The translations under genes were made by a program, and so were the position numbers. A model generated the notes under the pieces. It was given only the letters and a program-made list of their open reading frames with translations, was not told the DNA's origin and did not search any database. A DNA stretch of 64,000 nt, from contig CP087223.1 of the NCBI GenBank assembly GCA_020912385.1, positions 744,001-808,000 on the forward strand. The letters run 5' to 3'. Position 1 is the first letter of the stretch. Every line of letters begins with the position of its first letter. Origin of the DNA: Neofusicoccum parvum (taxonomy: Eukaryota; Ascomycota; Dothideomycetes; Botryosphaeriales; Botryosphaeriaceae). Positions 11,847-24,304 of the stretch are shown here, in pieces.

Positions 11847-14800
11847 AGGCTGTGTGCTCCCTGCTGGAACTGTGGTGCGGCTTGTAAAGGCTCTACATTG
11901 CGAAGTGTGGGTATTATCCGTGATTAAAGCGCGGTAGGACACGGGCGAATAAGATCACTGCACAAAGGCAGACTAATACCATACAGCGCCGCGAGGATAA
12001 GGCTGGAATCACCGAGGAGAACGATGGCCACGGGTCCTTGGTCAAATGTGATTGACGACTTATTGTAGTCTGTCACACCTACTCTTTCTCGTTTTTTTTT
12101 TTGCCGTGCTCCGTATTGCTGGGGGGTAACCGGAACGACGTTGAATTAATGACAGTGGTTTCTACACGGTTCACGCTTTGCCTCCAGATTCCTAATAGTA
12201 CACCATGCGAGGCAGTAGAGAATTCTTTAAGCGGCGACTTATGGTTGGGCCACCGTAGTGGACCGGTCGATAGTGCTTCACGACGTCTTAGCGTGAGCTG
12301 AAGGGGCCAGGAAAGAGACCTGTAATGTCCGTCCATTCGTAGCTGGGCCAAAGCCGCCGAAGATATAGAGGCCTGGGTGGAGCCAGCGCCAGCTCGCAGC
12401 ACGTAGCAGAGCACCAGCGCTCTGGAGTATCTTCTCCTCGCCGTAGCTGTGTCTCCACTGAGACTTCACGAGTCAAATGTCACGCCTGATTCTATGGCTC
12501 CTTCATCAATCCGCTTATTTACTCTATCCTCGGGATAATCACTCGGATGACAACAGTCTTAAACCTGCCTCAACCCCAGCCATCGGCATGTACCTTGGAT
12601 TCCACTATGGCCGGATCTACGATTGGATCCTCCTGGGGTTTCTTAGTATCGGCCTGACCTTGATCTCCCGGCCTTGAAGATTGCTCTGATCCCCCTTCTG
12701 AGTATGGCCTGCATGTAAGTTCCTCGCCTCCCTTCTATGAGTCTCCTGGAATGACCCTCCTCAACTCATGAATGACACTTAATATACTCCGATCTGACCA
12801 CGGGTAGAGCTTACTCTCCACGTGCCCACCAGCCGCCCCGCCGCCACCCGCGTGCCCAGCAGGAGCTGGAAGCTCTTCCAAACTGTGAGCCGCAGCAGGA
12901 TGGCGCCCAGGTGCAGCATGACGCCGAAGCGGTAGTGACTATCGTGACGAGAACGCAGTCGTACAAATGAATGGCACCTGCAATTGCCCTCCTCGCTCGC
13001 CCTCGACTCGAACCACCAGTGTTTACCGGCGGGAAGGAAGAAAAGGATCGATGAAGCAAGGACTTCTACTCGAGAAAACTGCCTTTCCCGGTCTTGCTCG
13101 GTTCTGGACGCGCGTAGGGGGCATGGCCGAGACGTAGAAAGTTGGGTTGGAGCTGGACATCCGCCGAGACTGGATCATGAGCGGAAGCCAATGTATATAG
13201 CACCGACGTTAGATGCACCACGACTTATCTGGCGCAAAACGGCAGCTTGGCCGTCTGCCTCGACTTGCTTCAGGAACAGGATCCTCGGCAGCTGGCGGTT
13301 CGGGGAGGTAATGAGCTGCTGATTCACGTCAGTGCCGTGAATGCGAAGGCCACCCGCTGCACCTGCTATGATCTCACCTCCGTTTGCATTTCCTAAGAAA
13401 CACTTTAAGAGCAGCTTGGATGGAGCGGAACGACTGGCGGCAGAGCGTGTCAGTGTCGGCGGGGTTCAACGAGCGGTCGTAACGGTGGAACCAGTGCCAT
13501 AGCATTTGAGTCAGAAGCTTGTCCGTGCGGGCAACGCGGATCAGTGTGGGTGCATGCTTGACCAAGGTTGGCACGATCGGATTTTGTGGAGTGGAACGGG
13601 GCGAAATTGGAGCTGCCTGCGCTGGTGTTTGTGCCACGCCGCATCACATCGGCGCAGCAAGCGCACATGGCAATGGGAGCAGCGCTGGCGCAGTGTCTTA
13701 ACTCCGAAGTCAGGAGCTAAGGGAAGCCGGTAGCGGCATTATTCGTCAAGGTATGATGCGGTTCCTGGCCGGCTTTTCCTCCTGTATCTCTACCGCCCGT
13801 CTGAAAGCTGCCCGAGTCCAACCACCGCCGCCGTCAATACCGCTGTCTCCATTGTCCATGTTCCCAGCCCCCCTTTGATGAGAGACGTTTCTTGCCTCCA
13901 TTTCGCTGCTCCGCTGGGATGGCCCTCGTTAGTAACCTATTTCAAGGGACGTACAAACTCAAAGAGCTCAATGCCGTCTCCCTCGTTGCTTGTCATGCCT
14001 GCGTTTAACAATCAGTAGAAAGACCAATTGCAGCAGTGGAAGGGGTATAATGGGGCAGCTACGTAACACAATTGTTAGCTTTCGTATACATACCGAGGAC
14101 CTCACAACTCCCCTGGCGGTGCCCTTCAATCCGTCAAAGCTACTTTGCCGTCTCATCCAACAGCTCCTCCAGCACCCCCCTCGCCGCTCATCCAGCACGT
14201 TTCACATTTTGCCTCCAGCATAGCCGCTCCACCACGTCATTCTCAAAATCAACGGCTCTCCCCAACACGCCGACGTCTAAGCGGAACCTATTCGAAGACA
14301 CTGGCTGTCAATTCCAGCAACAAAAGCTTATCCACACCGCATTACCGCAACACCGTCGGACATCTGGACACGTGTTGCGGATATAGGGAGGGAGGATTGG
14401 TCTATTGTTTTCCTCACGCACGCTCTCAAGGGCGCCATGCGTTGGTCGGAGCCTGCGCGTCCGCGTCCCCGTCGCATGCACCGTACGGCAGCCATTGGCC
14501 GGGACCGACCGCCTGAAATGCCGCCGAAGCCTCTTGCTGCACGTCGTCAGTAGCGTCTGGAAAAGGGGTTCGAAGGCCGGTTCCACGTATGATGCCACCA
14601 CGAATGCATGTGTGTGGAGCCAGCGCAGCGGCCAGGAAGGGGAGCGGACGCACGTGCCGCGGGGAGTAGCAGGGCAAGAGAGGCCTGTGAAGGACGTCGT
14701 GGGTCTGTCGTGCTGGTCGAAACACTAGGAGGGGCGGCCGCCTGATCACCGCAGGGGCCTGTAGACCTTGCTGGGGTTCCTGCGCAAGAGAGTCCTGGCT

Positions 14801-15407
14801 CTCACCAATCTGCCTCGCTGATGATGATCCTTAGAGCAAGCTCACGCTTGCAGTCAAGGCCGATGCTGAACATCTTCAATGCTGACTACGCGGGAACTGC
14901 CGAAGACTTTACTGTCGGCTGGAAGCGGGCCTTTCGAGTGCGCTTAGCGGATCAGCTGGGGAGGCGCTCATGCATCGCATCCGGTCTGATTTGAGAAAGC
15001 TAAGGTGCAGTTCCTCGTGCATATCCCCCATGTATTGCTGCGCCGACGCCCCGGCCACGCACGTGTCCCAATCGAAGCTTCATCGTAAGTCCCTTACCTT
15101 GCCATTTCTGGAGACGCAAAGTGAATTTTCCGAGCTGGTCAATGTGGACGTCGTGGAACTTCTATCGAATTGGAAGAGGGGCCGGTATGTTGAATATGAC
15201 GAGACTTTGTGACCAAGCAACCATGTAATAGCACAACCCCGGCATCATCTGGCCTTATGCTACTCGGGGCGATGGCGACGGCGTTCGGGACTCGATTGGA
15301 GGCAATGGCGTGCTGTATGACAGGATCTGACACTGCTGCTGGACCTGGCGTTCGGGCTAGGGAAGACGTAGATGCTGGGGCCAAAGCTATCGATTGCCCA
15401 GCCGATT
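11847..15407. other. No gene recognised
   Basis: Several overlapping ORFs of 60-125 codons on both strands, none with a motif, splice pattern or consistent composition. A poly-T run lies near 12091-12102. I see no RNA gene or mobile element end in this stretch. Confidence 0.35.
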
Positions 15408-15485
15408 CAAGCGCTTGATCAAGCGCTTGGTACCTGATTCATAACCAAGCGCTTGGCTTCCCAAGCGGGCCTCCGAGGCCCGCTT
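15408..15485. repeat. Cluster of perfect palindromes and a GC hairpin
   Basis: Three perfect inverted repeats lie within 78 bp. First, a 22-bp palindrome at 15408-15429 is built from two CAAGCGCTTG palindromes fused through AT. Second, there is a 12-bp palindrome CCAAGCGCTTGG at 15445-15456. Third, a hairpin at 15463-15485 has 11-bp arms AAGCGGGCCTC/GAGGCCCGCTT around one unpaired C. The AAGCG word recurs downstream (about 15572-15760). This could be the terminal region of a DNA transposon or a protein-binding array. Confidence 0.8.
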
Positions 15486-16306
15486 CGCATCCAAGCAGTA
15501 CCAAATCAGTTCCGGGCAGGGTTTATCTAGCGTAGAATCGGCGCGTAGATACTGTACGATACTAGAATTCAGGGCGCTTGGCGATAAAAGCGGTGTAGGT
15601 AAATTAGTAGTCAGGATAGGTACCTTGGTGTTAACATTCGTGTGTAATATCAGCCAGAAGAGGATTAAGTCTACTCGCTAAGCGAGAAAATTTGACGAGA
15701 AAACTCAACACCATGCCAAGGATCGCGAACCAAGCGGATCGAGCGGCTTTCTAAGCGAGAGCCCTTGCTGGGGCCGCTGGAGATGAGCTTCCTGCGTGCT
15801 GCATTACGCCGTGCCTTACTCCTTCATCCTCGAGATTTGGCATGGTGAAGTCCTGGCTGTAACGATATCCACTTACAAGCCGTAGTGGTGTCGTTGAAGG
15901 CTGTGCCGAGCCCTAAAAATGAGTTTTACGGTGCTTCTGGCCGGAGCAATGGATTTGAAGTGGGAGCATGCGCCGTGTATTGTTTGGCGATGATGTTGGA
16001 AGAAGGTAGTTCGGCGTGCTGCTTGGTGGCAACTTTTGTTAGATGTCGGGGGTCTGCCCAATGCCCCAATTCAAGGGCAGGCAATCAGGTTGCCGAATCG
16101 CCTGTGGAAGATCCAGTCATTATATTTCGATTCCAGGAAAGCGGTGACGGTGCAGCTTTCCGCTCGTTTCGCTTCTACTTGTATGTGCAGGCGGTCTTGT
16201 ATCTTATCTCTCCAAGCAAAAGCCAACTTACCTTGCTCTATACACTTTTTATCCATGTAGGTTATTAATATAGATTTATTATATGCTTGTGGGGATGTCA
16301 ACTCTA
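15486..16306. other. No gene recognised; possible 5' fragment of a DNA transposon
   Basis: After the palindrome cluster comes AT-richer sequence. An ATG near 15714 with a good CAACACC context is followed by only about a dozen codons before TAA. The arrangement of terminal inverted-repeat-like DNA, short leader and ATG suggests a truncated DNA transposon, but no transposase motif is visible. Confidence 0.2.
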
Positions 16307-16778
16307 TGTTACGGCGCAGCCTCCACAGGTTGAGGAAGTTGGGAATTAGCCCCGCAGGAAACGACAGAAGTCGGAATCCTAAGGAACCGAGGTCACGTGA
16401 TCCCTACGATCAGTAGACCCACCCGCTCATCCGCCAAGACAAATGAGCGGATAGGACCTCTGAGCGCTGCCGCTCAGATGCCCCACAAGGCTCAGAGAGG
16501 ACAGCGCTTGAGCATAGTACGCCTACTGAGCATATAGATTGTAGACACTTTCTTACAGTATATAAACCACACTCCTTAGATAGCTTTGACCTTCGTGGTC
16601 AACTTCACAATAGAATTTGGACTCTATTGGTAACACGGCCTTCGCACGCAGTGCTCAGTCACGTGTATTCGTTTACACTTGTTCTCTCCCCTACCTTGTA
16701 CCCACTCAAGGTAAAACCCTACACGGCTTACCACCCTCTTTGGTGTTTGATCCTTAGAGGCAGAGGCCCGCCGTTACA
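16307..16778 (+). mobile_element. Solo LTR (family 1, copy b)
   Basis: This 472-bp element begins TGTTACGGCGCAGCC and ends GGCCCGCCGTTACA. It is flanked on both sides by the 5-bp target duplication CTCTA (16302-16306 and 16779-16783). It is the same family as 6035-6490 and 35332-35790, diverging most in the U3 region where CGCTCA/CTGAGC words repeat. A TATATAAA box is at 16559-16566. No internal region is present, so it is a solo LTR. Confidence 0.92.
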
Positions 16779-16948
16779 CTCTAACAATATACATGGTATC
16801 TTTTATAATCCGCAAACATTTCCTTTTTCCCAACATTACTCGACGCCTTCAAACCCAGACAAAGGAGAGCCAAAGAGGCAACGTGGCCCAAATAACCCAC
16901 TGCCGCCGAACCTCACCTGCTCATTACCCCTCCCACATCAGCCCCGTC

Positions 16949-17512
16949 TTACCCGCGCCTTGAGCCACCAGCCATCTCCTCAATCAACGCATCCACCCCG
17001 AGGTAGCCGTCCTCCTCCTCAATCCGCAACCTCTTGCTGCAAGAAGAAAACTAATCAGCGCGCGAACAATGGAAAAGAGCGGCAAAGGGCCTTCCTCACC
17101 TCCTCCACCCCGGCACCGGCACCACGTCCAGCCAGTCTTGAATGCGTCGAGCCAGGGCGTCGCCATCAAACTCCGGGGTGTAGCGCTCCTCCTCCTCCTC
17201 GTCGGCGTCGCGTCGCCGGCGCTTCCTGGGCGCGGGCGGCGCGGGCAGCCGTGCCGCTGCGGGCGGGCTCGGGGTGCGTTTCGGCACGCTGGCGGCGTCT
17301 CCGGTGGTGGGGCTCAGGGGTGGCGCAGCAGCGTGCTCGGAAGGGGGTCCGGAGGGAGGCGTCCGCGGGCGGGGCTTGTCGGGGGCGGGTGGCGATTTTG
17401 GGCAGGGCTTGTCGAGGGGGGGTGGCGTTTTTGGGCAGGGCTTGTCGGGGATGCGTGGCGGGGAGGCGGGCGTCCCGGCGCGGGGCTGGGGTGTGGCGTC
17501 CTCTTGCTCCAT
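16949..17512 (-). CDS. Small Pro-rich protein with basic and acidic clusters, unknown family
   Basis: There are two exons, 17512-17100 and 17036-16949, with a 63-nt intron (17099-17037) having a GTGAGG donor, a CTGATTA branch-like site and a pyrimidine-rich TTCTTCTTGCAG acceptor. The predicted protein is 166 aa. The start ATG (17512) has an ACC context; an in-frame extension reaches 17698. The N-terminal half is Pro-rich with an imperfect repeated DKPCPKxPP unit. The middle has a KRRRR cluster (nuclear-localisation-like) followed by an acidic run. The C-terminal part looks structured (DGDALARRIQDWLDVVPVPGW, then KRLRIEEEDGYLGVDALIEEM across the splice). That both exons stay in frame through a canonical intron is the main support. 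I recognise no family; a nuclear, partly disordered protein is an inference from composition. Confidence 0.55.
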
Positions 17513-19809
17513 GGTGTCGCGGGGCGGGAGAGGAAGGCAGAGCTGGATGTGTGGGTTCTTTGGTTTCAAGCTCGGTGGTCGTGGTTTTGCGCCTGTGGAG
17601 ACGGGTTTGAACGTTGCCGGCGCGGAGGGCTCATAGATATTTGCTTGACGAAAGGCAACCGTTGCGATTCTGGGCGATCTTGCGTTCTGAGCAAACATCG
17701 TGGGCCTGCGTTACGCCGAGGGCGCAGCAGAAAGAACCCTGCAGATCCGCATCCACGTCCCAGCAGGTCAACGCATGAGTAATCTACGCAGACTGCAAGG
17801 TGTGGTCACCAGCTATCTCAACGGCAGGAATTGAGTAACGTGGAAGAGAGGGTTGCATACAGAGGCAGTGTGGCCCCAGCAATGCGCCCCTTGCGTCAAA
17901 TGTACGAACCCCGGTCTGTGTCACCGGGAAATATTTCAAAACGTGCCGGCCTGCGAAGGCTTTCCATCAGGCACCAAGATCTGCAGCAATCGGTGATCCT
18001 CGAATCACAGCCAGCCCGATTCCTTGGTGCGGCCAGCCATCTCGTACCGGTAGTCTTTGGTCAGGCCCCACCGCTGGCAGCACGGACGCCATGTATGGAG
18101 CGACGAAAATCGTGACGTGCAGCGTGAGTGCAGCCAGCGATTGACTGCATATGCAACACGGTCGGATGTTCATGCCGTCATGCGCCCTGTCTTCGGCGTA
18201 TGTGGGGTGAAGAGGCTACTTGGAGACGAATGCATATGCAGAACCACGGGAGTGAGACTGTTTGAAGAGTCTGAGGGACCTCAGACAAGCGTCCTCTTAA
18301 CCGAGGCTCGGCATGCATAAACCCTGGTAACCTGAATCTGTCACTCTGTACTGTTCGCCAACGGCCATTCTCGCGCTTAAGGTGTGGGCGTAAGCCAGTG
18401 CAAAATACGAAAGCGCTGTACTAGTACCAGTTATACTCACGGCCATGCTATCAATTGATTTTTTTTCACCACTTATTTTCTCCGAGCCTCCAACACCACC
18501 ACTGCTAAAGACCAAAAATAATAGCGGTGAAAGAAAAAAGCAAAAAAAGACGCCTCACTCAGCGTCTACGTCGGCGCGGGACCCTGCCTTCATGCTGCCG
18601 GGAACCTGCAGCGGCGAGCAGGGATCCATCCGCCTGCTGGACGTGTGTGGGTCTCTCTGCTCTGGTCGGCGGTGCTTGACAGGGACAGAGAGAGCTGAGG
18701 ATCATGTTGGCAGGTGTCTGTGGCACGCTTGGGGGTCTCCTTCGCCGGCTGCGGGGTGATGTTCATGGTGGGTGTTGCTGTCTCTTTCGCTCTCCCCCGA
18801 CCGTTGGCGTTCATGGTTTTTGACGGAGCAAGTATGTTGCTCTCTCTATCTCCCGACGCTTTGTATCCGTGGTATGTTCTTCCCCTCTTCCAGCATAGAA
18901 AAGATGCCTGATCGAATGCTCAAGCCACCAGCGCTGCTTCCGCCAGACTCACGAGGACCTGGCCTGCAGACACAGCCCTGCTGTATTCGTCCTTCGTTTC
19001 CACTGCCCGGAGTACCTTGCCGACGACGCTACAAACATCCCAAGACCGCCTTGTTTCGCAAGCCGCCCGCTTACCATTGCAACCGCCCTATACATATACA
19101 AGGAATAGCCAAACGGGTGAGAGGTAACTATCACCGCCGGGCTGCAACCCACTGCTGGCCGTGGTCTGGATCCGCGACATGGCGCCGGCCAGGTTGGCCC
19201 ACAGAGCCGCCTACCAAGCCTCAGTCTAGGTTACAGCGGTCGGGTTGGCCCACGTACCAGCTGGCTTGCCTCTGTCATGTAAAGTGGCCTGTCGCCTCCT
19301 CGCCTATCTATCCCGACAGGTAGGACCAGCCACCCAGGATTGTTGGAGCGCGCTTTTGTTTTTCAACAAGCCTGAATGTCTGGTCCTTACCCCCTTGGAG
19401 CAGGCGGGTGAGATTCGTGGCGAGTGGGTTGGATTCTTGGTACGAGAAAGCGAGGTGAGTAGGTGGATAACATCTTGTCATTTGGGGATGGCCGCTTCTT
19501 ATACTCATCAGTCAACCGGGATGTTGTCGTTTTGTTGAGGAGCAAATGGACTGCAACAGGCGTCCCATATATATGCACATGGATACTTGATTTGAATGGT
19601 AAAGAATATAATATTAACAGCTTAAAAGGCAAGTTGTGATCGAGCATGTAGCGTGTAGGATCACAAAACATATGTGTAAATACAGTCTTCTCTCTATCCT
19701 CGCCATCTGCAACCGGTTTACTATCTGTTCCACTGAGTCCATCCATCTACCACCAAGCATTCTATTCTTTAGTTTCTCTCCAAGTCATGTCTTCATGTAT
19801 CACTTCACC
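17513..19809. other. No gene recognised
   Basis: Open frames up to 237 codons occur on the plus strand opposite the small gene, and others at 17831-19323, but none has a motif. I treat those at 16627-17782 as antisense shadows of the minus-strand gene. Confidence 0.35.
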
Positions 19810-20573
19810 ATGAATCGAGGCCGCTCGAGGGCAAATCCCCCCAGGGCCAGCGGCTTTAGTGCGCCGACAGGTCAGAGCGTACTGGACGGCCCCGCAGACA
19901 ACGCATTTCCGCCCTTGATGGCTGCTGGGGGTTACCTACTGTCGCTTCCACCAACGCAGCCAAGAGAAGCCCGTGGCTTCCAACCAGGAGCACTTGGACA
20001 CGGCCCTTCGGTTACCTCAACATCCTCATTCTACACTACGGTCCAGACCCATTCCTGCATACGTTTGTTGTTACTACTACTGACAGAAACCTTGCCTACG
20101 TGCCCCAAAACCCGCGCAAGCCCACCATCATCATCATCACCACCACCACCAGCCGCCACTGCCGTCACCATTCCCCCGCCAAGCTGTGAGCGAGGCCAGC
20201 CAAGCTTCGCCAGCCGTCGGCGTCGTCTTGAATTCGCACATCAACAACCAACGCAACGGTTGTCAGCATCGTCTCCAACTCGCGCATCAACGACCACCAC
20301 AACGGTAGGATCCTCCCGGACAGTGCCGACGACTCGGACGACGGCGGTAACAGCAGCAACGCCAGTGCAAGCACTACAACGGCTCAAGCGCGCCGTAAGC
20401 ACAGTTTAGCGGCCTCCTGCTGCAACAGCGTCCACGGCAGCGTCCGTCACAGCGTTCGCAACTTTACTGCCAGCCCCCACACGACAACGCCCCTGATCCC
20501 ACCGGACGATGTTGCCGCCGACGTAGCTTCTTGGGAAAGCGTGGCTGTGTCTTGGATGACTGGCTGCGGCTAA
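19810..20573 (+). pseudogene. Possible Ser/Thr/His-rich gene or gene relic
   Basis: The ATG at 19810 follows TCACC and opens a plausible frame (MNRGRSRANPPRASGF...). Further on, the best-looking coding sequence lies in other frames: one containing a His run near 20125-20150, then a Ser/Asp/Asn-rich segment ending at about 20573 (...VASWESVAVSWMTGCG). Two adjacent 45-bp segments (about 20217-20260 and 20262-20306) read as duplicated peptides of the form VxxVxNSxIN in different frames. Frames therefore do not join without introns or frameshifts that I could not locate convincingly. Confidence 0.25.
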
Positions 20574-22671
20574 GCTGGCAGTGTGAGATGAGGATTATCT
20601 GATACCGGGGATTCCTTGTCGTGACGACGGCTCCGGAGCGCAAGACGTTGGCCTCGATGTTAGCTGGCTTCTTTGCTCAAGTTGCACGTCTCATGGTCGT
20701 ATTTGGTTGATTTGGCGCAACTGCGGTTTGTCACTGAAGGTCGATATTCGGTATCTATGTAATCGACCACTTGAGCTCGTGCTGGAAGTGGCGTTCCCTA
20801 ATCCCACGTTGTATTTCACCCAGCCAATCACTTCATCCCTCTTCCTGACCCACTTGTCTTTTCATCCAACATGGCTGGAATTCTCTCCCTCGATCTGCGG
20901 TACCCAGCCCTTGGAAAATCCCGGTGGCTCGAGTAGCACTTCCGCCACGCCAAAGGGAAGGAGCTGAAAGTCTCACATGGAATCCAAGACGTTCAACAAC
21001 AGTAGCCGCAGTCTTCTTGATGCCGGCCGGCCGTTTGACCGCAACGGCGAAGAGTGCCACCTCTACCCCACACTACGGCCAGTCTTTCTTAGCGTCGTCA
21101 ACATCTCGATCCGAAATTTAAGGTATGCAACGACTCCCGGCCCGCTCCATACCCCAACATTATATTCTCAATGCAGACGAAACCCACACAGCCGTAAGAA
21201 TTACCCCGACCCTACCCATACTCTCCCAGCTCCGCTAAACGGCTTCCTCAGCAGCTATCCCAGTCCCGGCCTCATCTCGTCTGTCTCCCAAACATGGATG
21301 GCTGCTGACAGCTAGTTTGCTTCTCTGATGAAATGTAAGTCGGTGCAAGAACTTCTACTCCCAGCCCTCCTCCCACCACTACACGCAGGCCGAGGTTGCC
21401 ATGGCACACGCATCTCGAACGGCTGTTGTAACGTTTGGCCCGGCGCAAGGCAGGCAAGCAGGCACACAGCGCAAGCCCGACACGGACCGGAGATAGCTGG
21501 AGCTGAAGCACGCTTGCAAAGCTCCTCTCCTTCTCCTTCCATCTACCGGCATTCTAAGCGGCGAGGCCGAGCGTGCTGCAGCCGTGGGAACTGCTCAACC
21601 AACGAGGAACGAGTGCTCACCAGACACAGGAGGGCGCGAGGGCGGATCACTCACACTGTAGAAACATCGTACATACCTCGGAGATCATGGCAGCAAGCGA
21701 GGAGCATAGCCAAAGGTCCTATCCCCTGCGGGTAGTGGTCCTGGGATGGATGCGTGGGCGTCTGTGTCTCCTGTTCAATTGTCCTTTTCGTCTTGCCATC
21801 TGGTCCTCATCCGTCGTCCACGCCGGGATCGACGGCTAGCGAGCCTCCTGACCGCTGGTGGGCAGCCTTGATCGCCGTGCCTGCTGCTGACACGGAGGGC
21901 TCGACCTGAACCAAGGGAGGGAGAGGAGGTGCAGGGCCGTGGTGATGTGTTGGGAAGCTGGGGGGCTCGCCTCCCGCCTACGTGCTGAACCTCGTGCGCA
22001 TGTCTCATGCCGGGCGGCCCTCGTCTTGGTTCTCCTCCTCGGTGTCCCGCTACTCCGCTTGTCGACCGCTCCCCCCGTGTTGGTGATCCTCCTCCTCTTC
22101 TTTCCTTTATTCGTCGGCTGCGTAGCGCCGCCAGTGACTCCTGTTTCGGTGGAAGAAGCAGCACCTCTTATCTTTGACCTGGCGCGCGTAGCTCAGCACG
22201 TTTCTACGTGGCACCGCCAACAGCTTGTCTTCACGCATCTTTTTCCCCTGGCACATATTCCGCAACCCCACTGCCTTGATTGAGGACAAAGTGCGTTCCT
22301 CCCCACCATTCAGCGAGCTGAGTGCAAGAATATTCACGACATGCGTCTTCTACCTTTTCGTGCGGGAATGTACGGTAGAATTACGTAGCGTAGTATTAAA
22401 ATGGAGCGTTTTATGGTGAGCGCTAGGCTATGAAGGAAATATATGCTTGGAAGTGGCCGCAAGGTGGAGGGGGTGGGAGGGGATGACGCAACGGATTTAT
22501 ACTTCTCTTTCTAACCATCCCTCTCGTACGTATGAGCTCCCAACCTGTGCCAGCCGCTTATACGGATACGCATCGAGTCTTTATTCAACTTTTTTTCTTT
22601 TTACAGCGCGATATGTCGCAACGGTATTAAAGTAAAGAAGAAATAAAGAGGAGGCGAGAGGCGTATATAAG
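20574..22671. other. No gene recognised
   Basis: Short frames only on both strands. The frame at 21939-22283 is hydrophobic by composition, but it has no homology signal. The last 250 bp before the LTR are AT-rich. Confidence 0.35.
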
Positions 22672-22986
22672 TGTAACGGCGGGCCTCTACCTCTAAGGAT
22701 CCAAACACCAAAGAGGGCGGTAAGCCGTGTAGGGTTTACCTTGAGTGGGTACAAGAGAGGGAGTGAGAACAAGTATAGACGAAGACACGTGGCTGAGCAC
22801 TGCGTGCGAAGGCCGTGTTACTAATCAATGGTGTAGATTGATTATCGAAGTTGACCACGAAGGTCAAAGCTATCTAAGGAGTGTGGTTTATATACGTGTA
22901 GGGAACATATACAATCTATACGCTCAGTAGGTAGGGCGCGATCATTCTCTGAGCGCCTGGATCTGATTGAGCGCGTGGATCAGTTA
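22672..22986 (-). mobile_element. LTR of family 1, truncated by a LINE
   Basis: From TGTAACGGCGGGCC this matches the minus-strand LTR at 35332-35790 for about 315 bp, up to GGATCAGTTA. There it is cut by the (TAG)n tail of the LINE-A copy. The remaining third of the LTR is not found on the other side of the LINE, where a different LINE begins instead. Insertion was therefore accompanied by loss of DNA or a later rearrangement. Confidence 0.88.

Positions 22987-23043
<57 letters not shown>
22987..23043. repeat. (TAG)19 microsatellite, LINE-A tail
   Basis: Nineteen perfect TAG units form the 3' tail of LINE-A copy 1 (CTA on the element's sense strand). Copies 2 and 3 end in 8 and 6 units of the same triplet, so this is the element's tail type rather than an unrelated microsatellite. 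Confidence 0.95.
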
Positions 23044-23045
<2 letters not shown>

Positions 23046-24168
23046 TTCATACACCCCGTCGGCCTCCGCGGGCCATAGGGACAATATCGCTAAATCTGCT
23101 TTAAGCTACATTGGGATCCCGGTTCATCCAAGGCCCACACATTATTGAAGTCGCTACCCTTCTTGAAACGAGCGTAAGACAGGAAGAACAGAAAAGAAAG
23201 AAAGGAAAGGGAGGAAAGGAAAAACTGATGAAGCTAAGACTGCTGAATGTTAGGGGGAGGTAGGAGGGGTTGACTGCTTTGGTCCTTCATGCCAGGCCTC
23301 ATCGAGACTAGTTCCCGAGCGTTGTCAGTCCCTGTATCAGCGTGACAACTAACTGGTAGAAGGATAGAGGAGTGAGTAGCCGTCGTAGTCTCCTAATCCC
23401 TAGTTGTGTTAAGCCTTCCGGTAGCCAAAGCGAAAGCTGCCGTTGCTTTGATCGCACGCGGATCCGCCCGCCACTTGTCCGGAGGTCCGTCCTTGTATTT
23501 CCCATTCGGTAGTTTTGTTCCTGACCAGCCTCCTAGTATATACGTAAGGTCACCAAACCTGTCTCTAAGGGTGTTCTGTAGCTCTACCCGAAGATCCAGC
23601 CAGCGCGGGTACTCGAGAAGGAAATACTTGACTGTCTCTTTTTCTGCTCTATAGGCGCACGCTGCTGACTGCGCACACCTAATCTTGTATAGTGGTTCGT
23701 TGAGATTTGCCTTAGAGGTTCGAAGCTGGGCGATTACAGAGGCCTCTTTGTAGCTAAGCTGATTGTAAAGCCGTTTTGTATGAAACTGAGCGAGTGCCTG
23801 GTCGAGCTTACGGGAGGCCTCACCTCCCTTGGCGACTTTAAGGGCTTCCGTCCACTTCTTTATAATTACGGCTTTACATTTTGCTAGCGCTAGGGACCGT
23901 AGCACTACACTATGCGGGGGCTCTTGGGTACTTACTATAGCTTGCAGTGCCAGTTGATTTGCCTTTTCGTTTCCTGCGATACCCTGGTGCGCTGGCACCC
24001 ACCTGAACTCAACCGGCGGTCCGTTATTCTGCCGAATCTGGCGTAGGAGGTGGAGGGTAGCTCTGATGATTTCTTGATTCATTCTTTGCCACGGCCGGAG
24101 AAGGGATCGTAGTGCTGTCTTACTGTCACTGTAGATGACGTGTTTTATCTTTGCTATATCCTGACGCG
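22987..24168 (-). mobile_element. LINE-A copy 1, 5'-truncated Tad1-like non-LTR retrotransposon
   Basis: The 3' end is a TAG trinucleotide run of 19 units (22987-23043), followed by 3' UTR nearly identical to copies at 42477 and 47835. The open frame from 24166 down to 23393 encodes the C-terminal third of ORF2: part of the RNase H domain (VIYSDSKTAL, WVPAHQGIAGNEKAN) and the terminal Cys-rich segment. One Cys and one His of that segment are altered relative to copy 3 (CAYRAEKETVKYFLLE versus CACGAEKETVKHFLLE). Homology ends abruptly at about 24168, a typical 5' truncation. The copy is only slightly diverged and barely RIP-affected, so it is young. Confidence 0.9.
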
Positions 24169-24304
24169 GAAAAACATAAACATACCAAAAATCCGACCTC
24201 AAGCTACGGCTACGGAAGAAACCCCTAGGGGCTCTTCCAGGCCTTAAAACCCTAGCAACACCCTTCCCAGCAGCTGCAGCAACGTGGTGGTTGGAATTGA
24301 GACT

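Noticed and set aside
13690..13760. Possible structural RNA (5S-like words near 13700)
   Set aside because: No match to the conserved 5S internal control region and no supporting fold that I could trace.
21939..22283. Hydrophobic plus-strand ORF as membrane protein
   Set aside because: The hydrophobic run comes from CTC/CTT-rich DNA; no start context or homology and a competing minus frame.
22981..23043. CRISPR-like or standalone microsatellite interpretation of the TAG run
   Set aside because: No spacers; the same triplet tail ends the other two LINE-A copies, so it is the retrotransposon tail.
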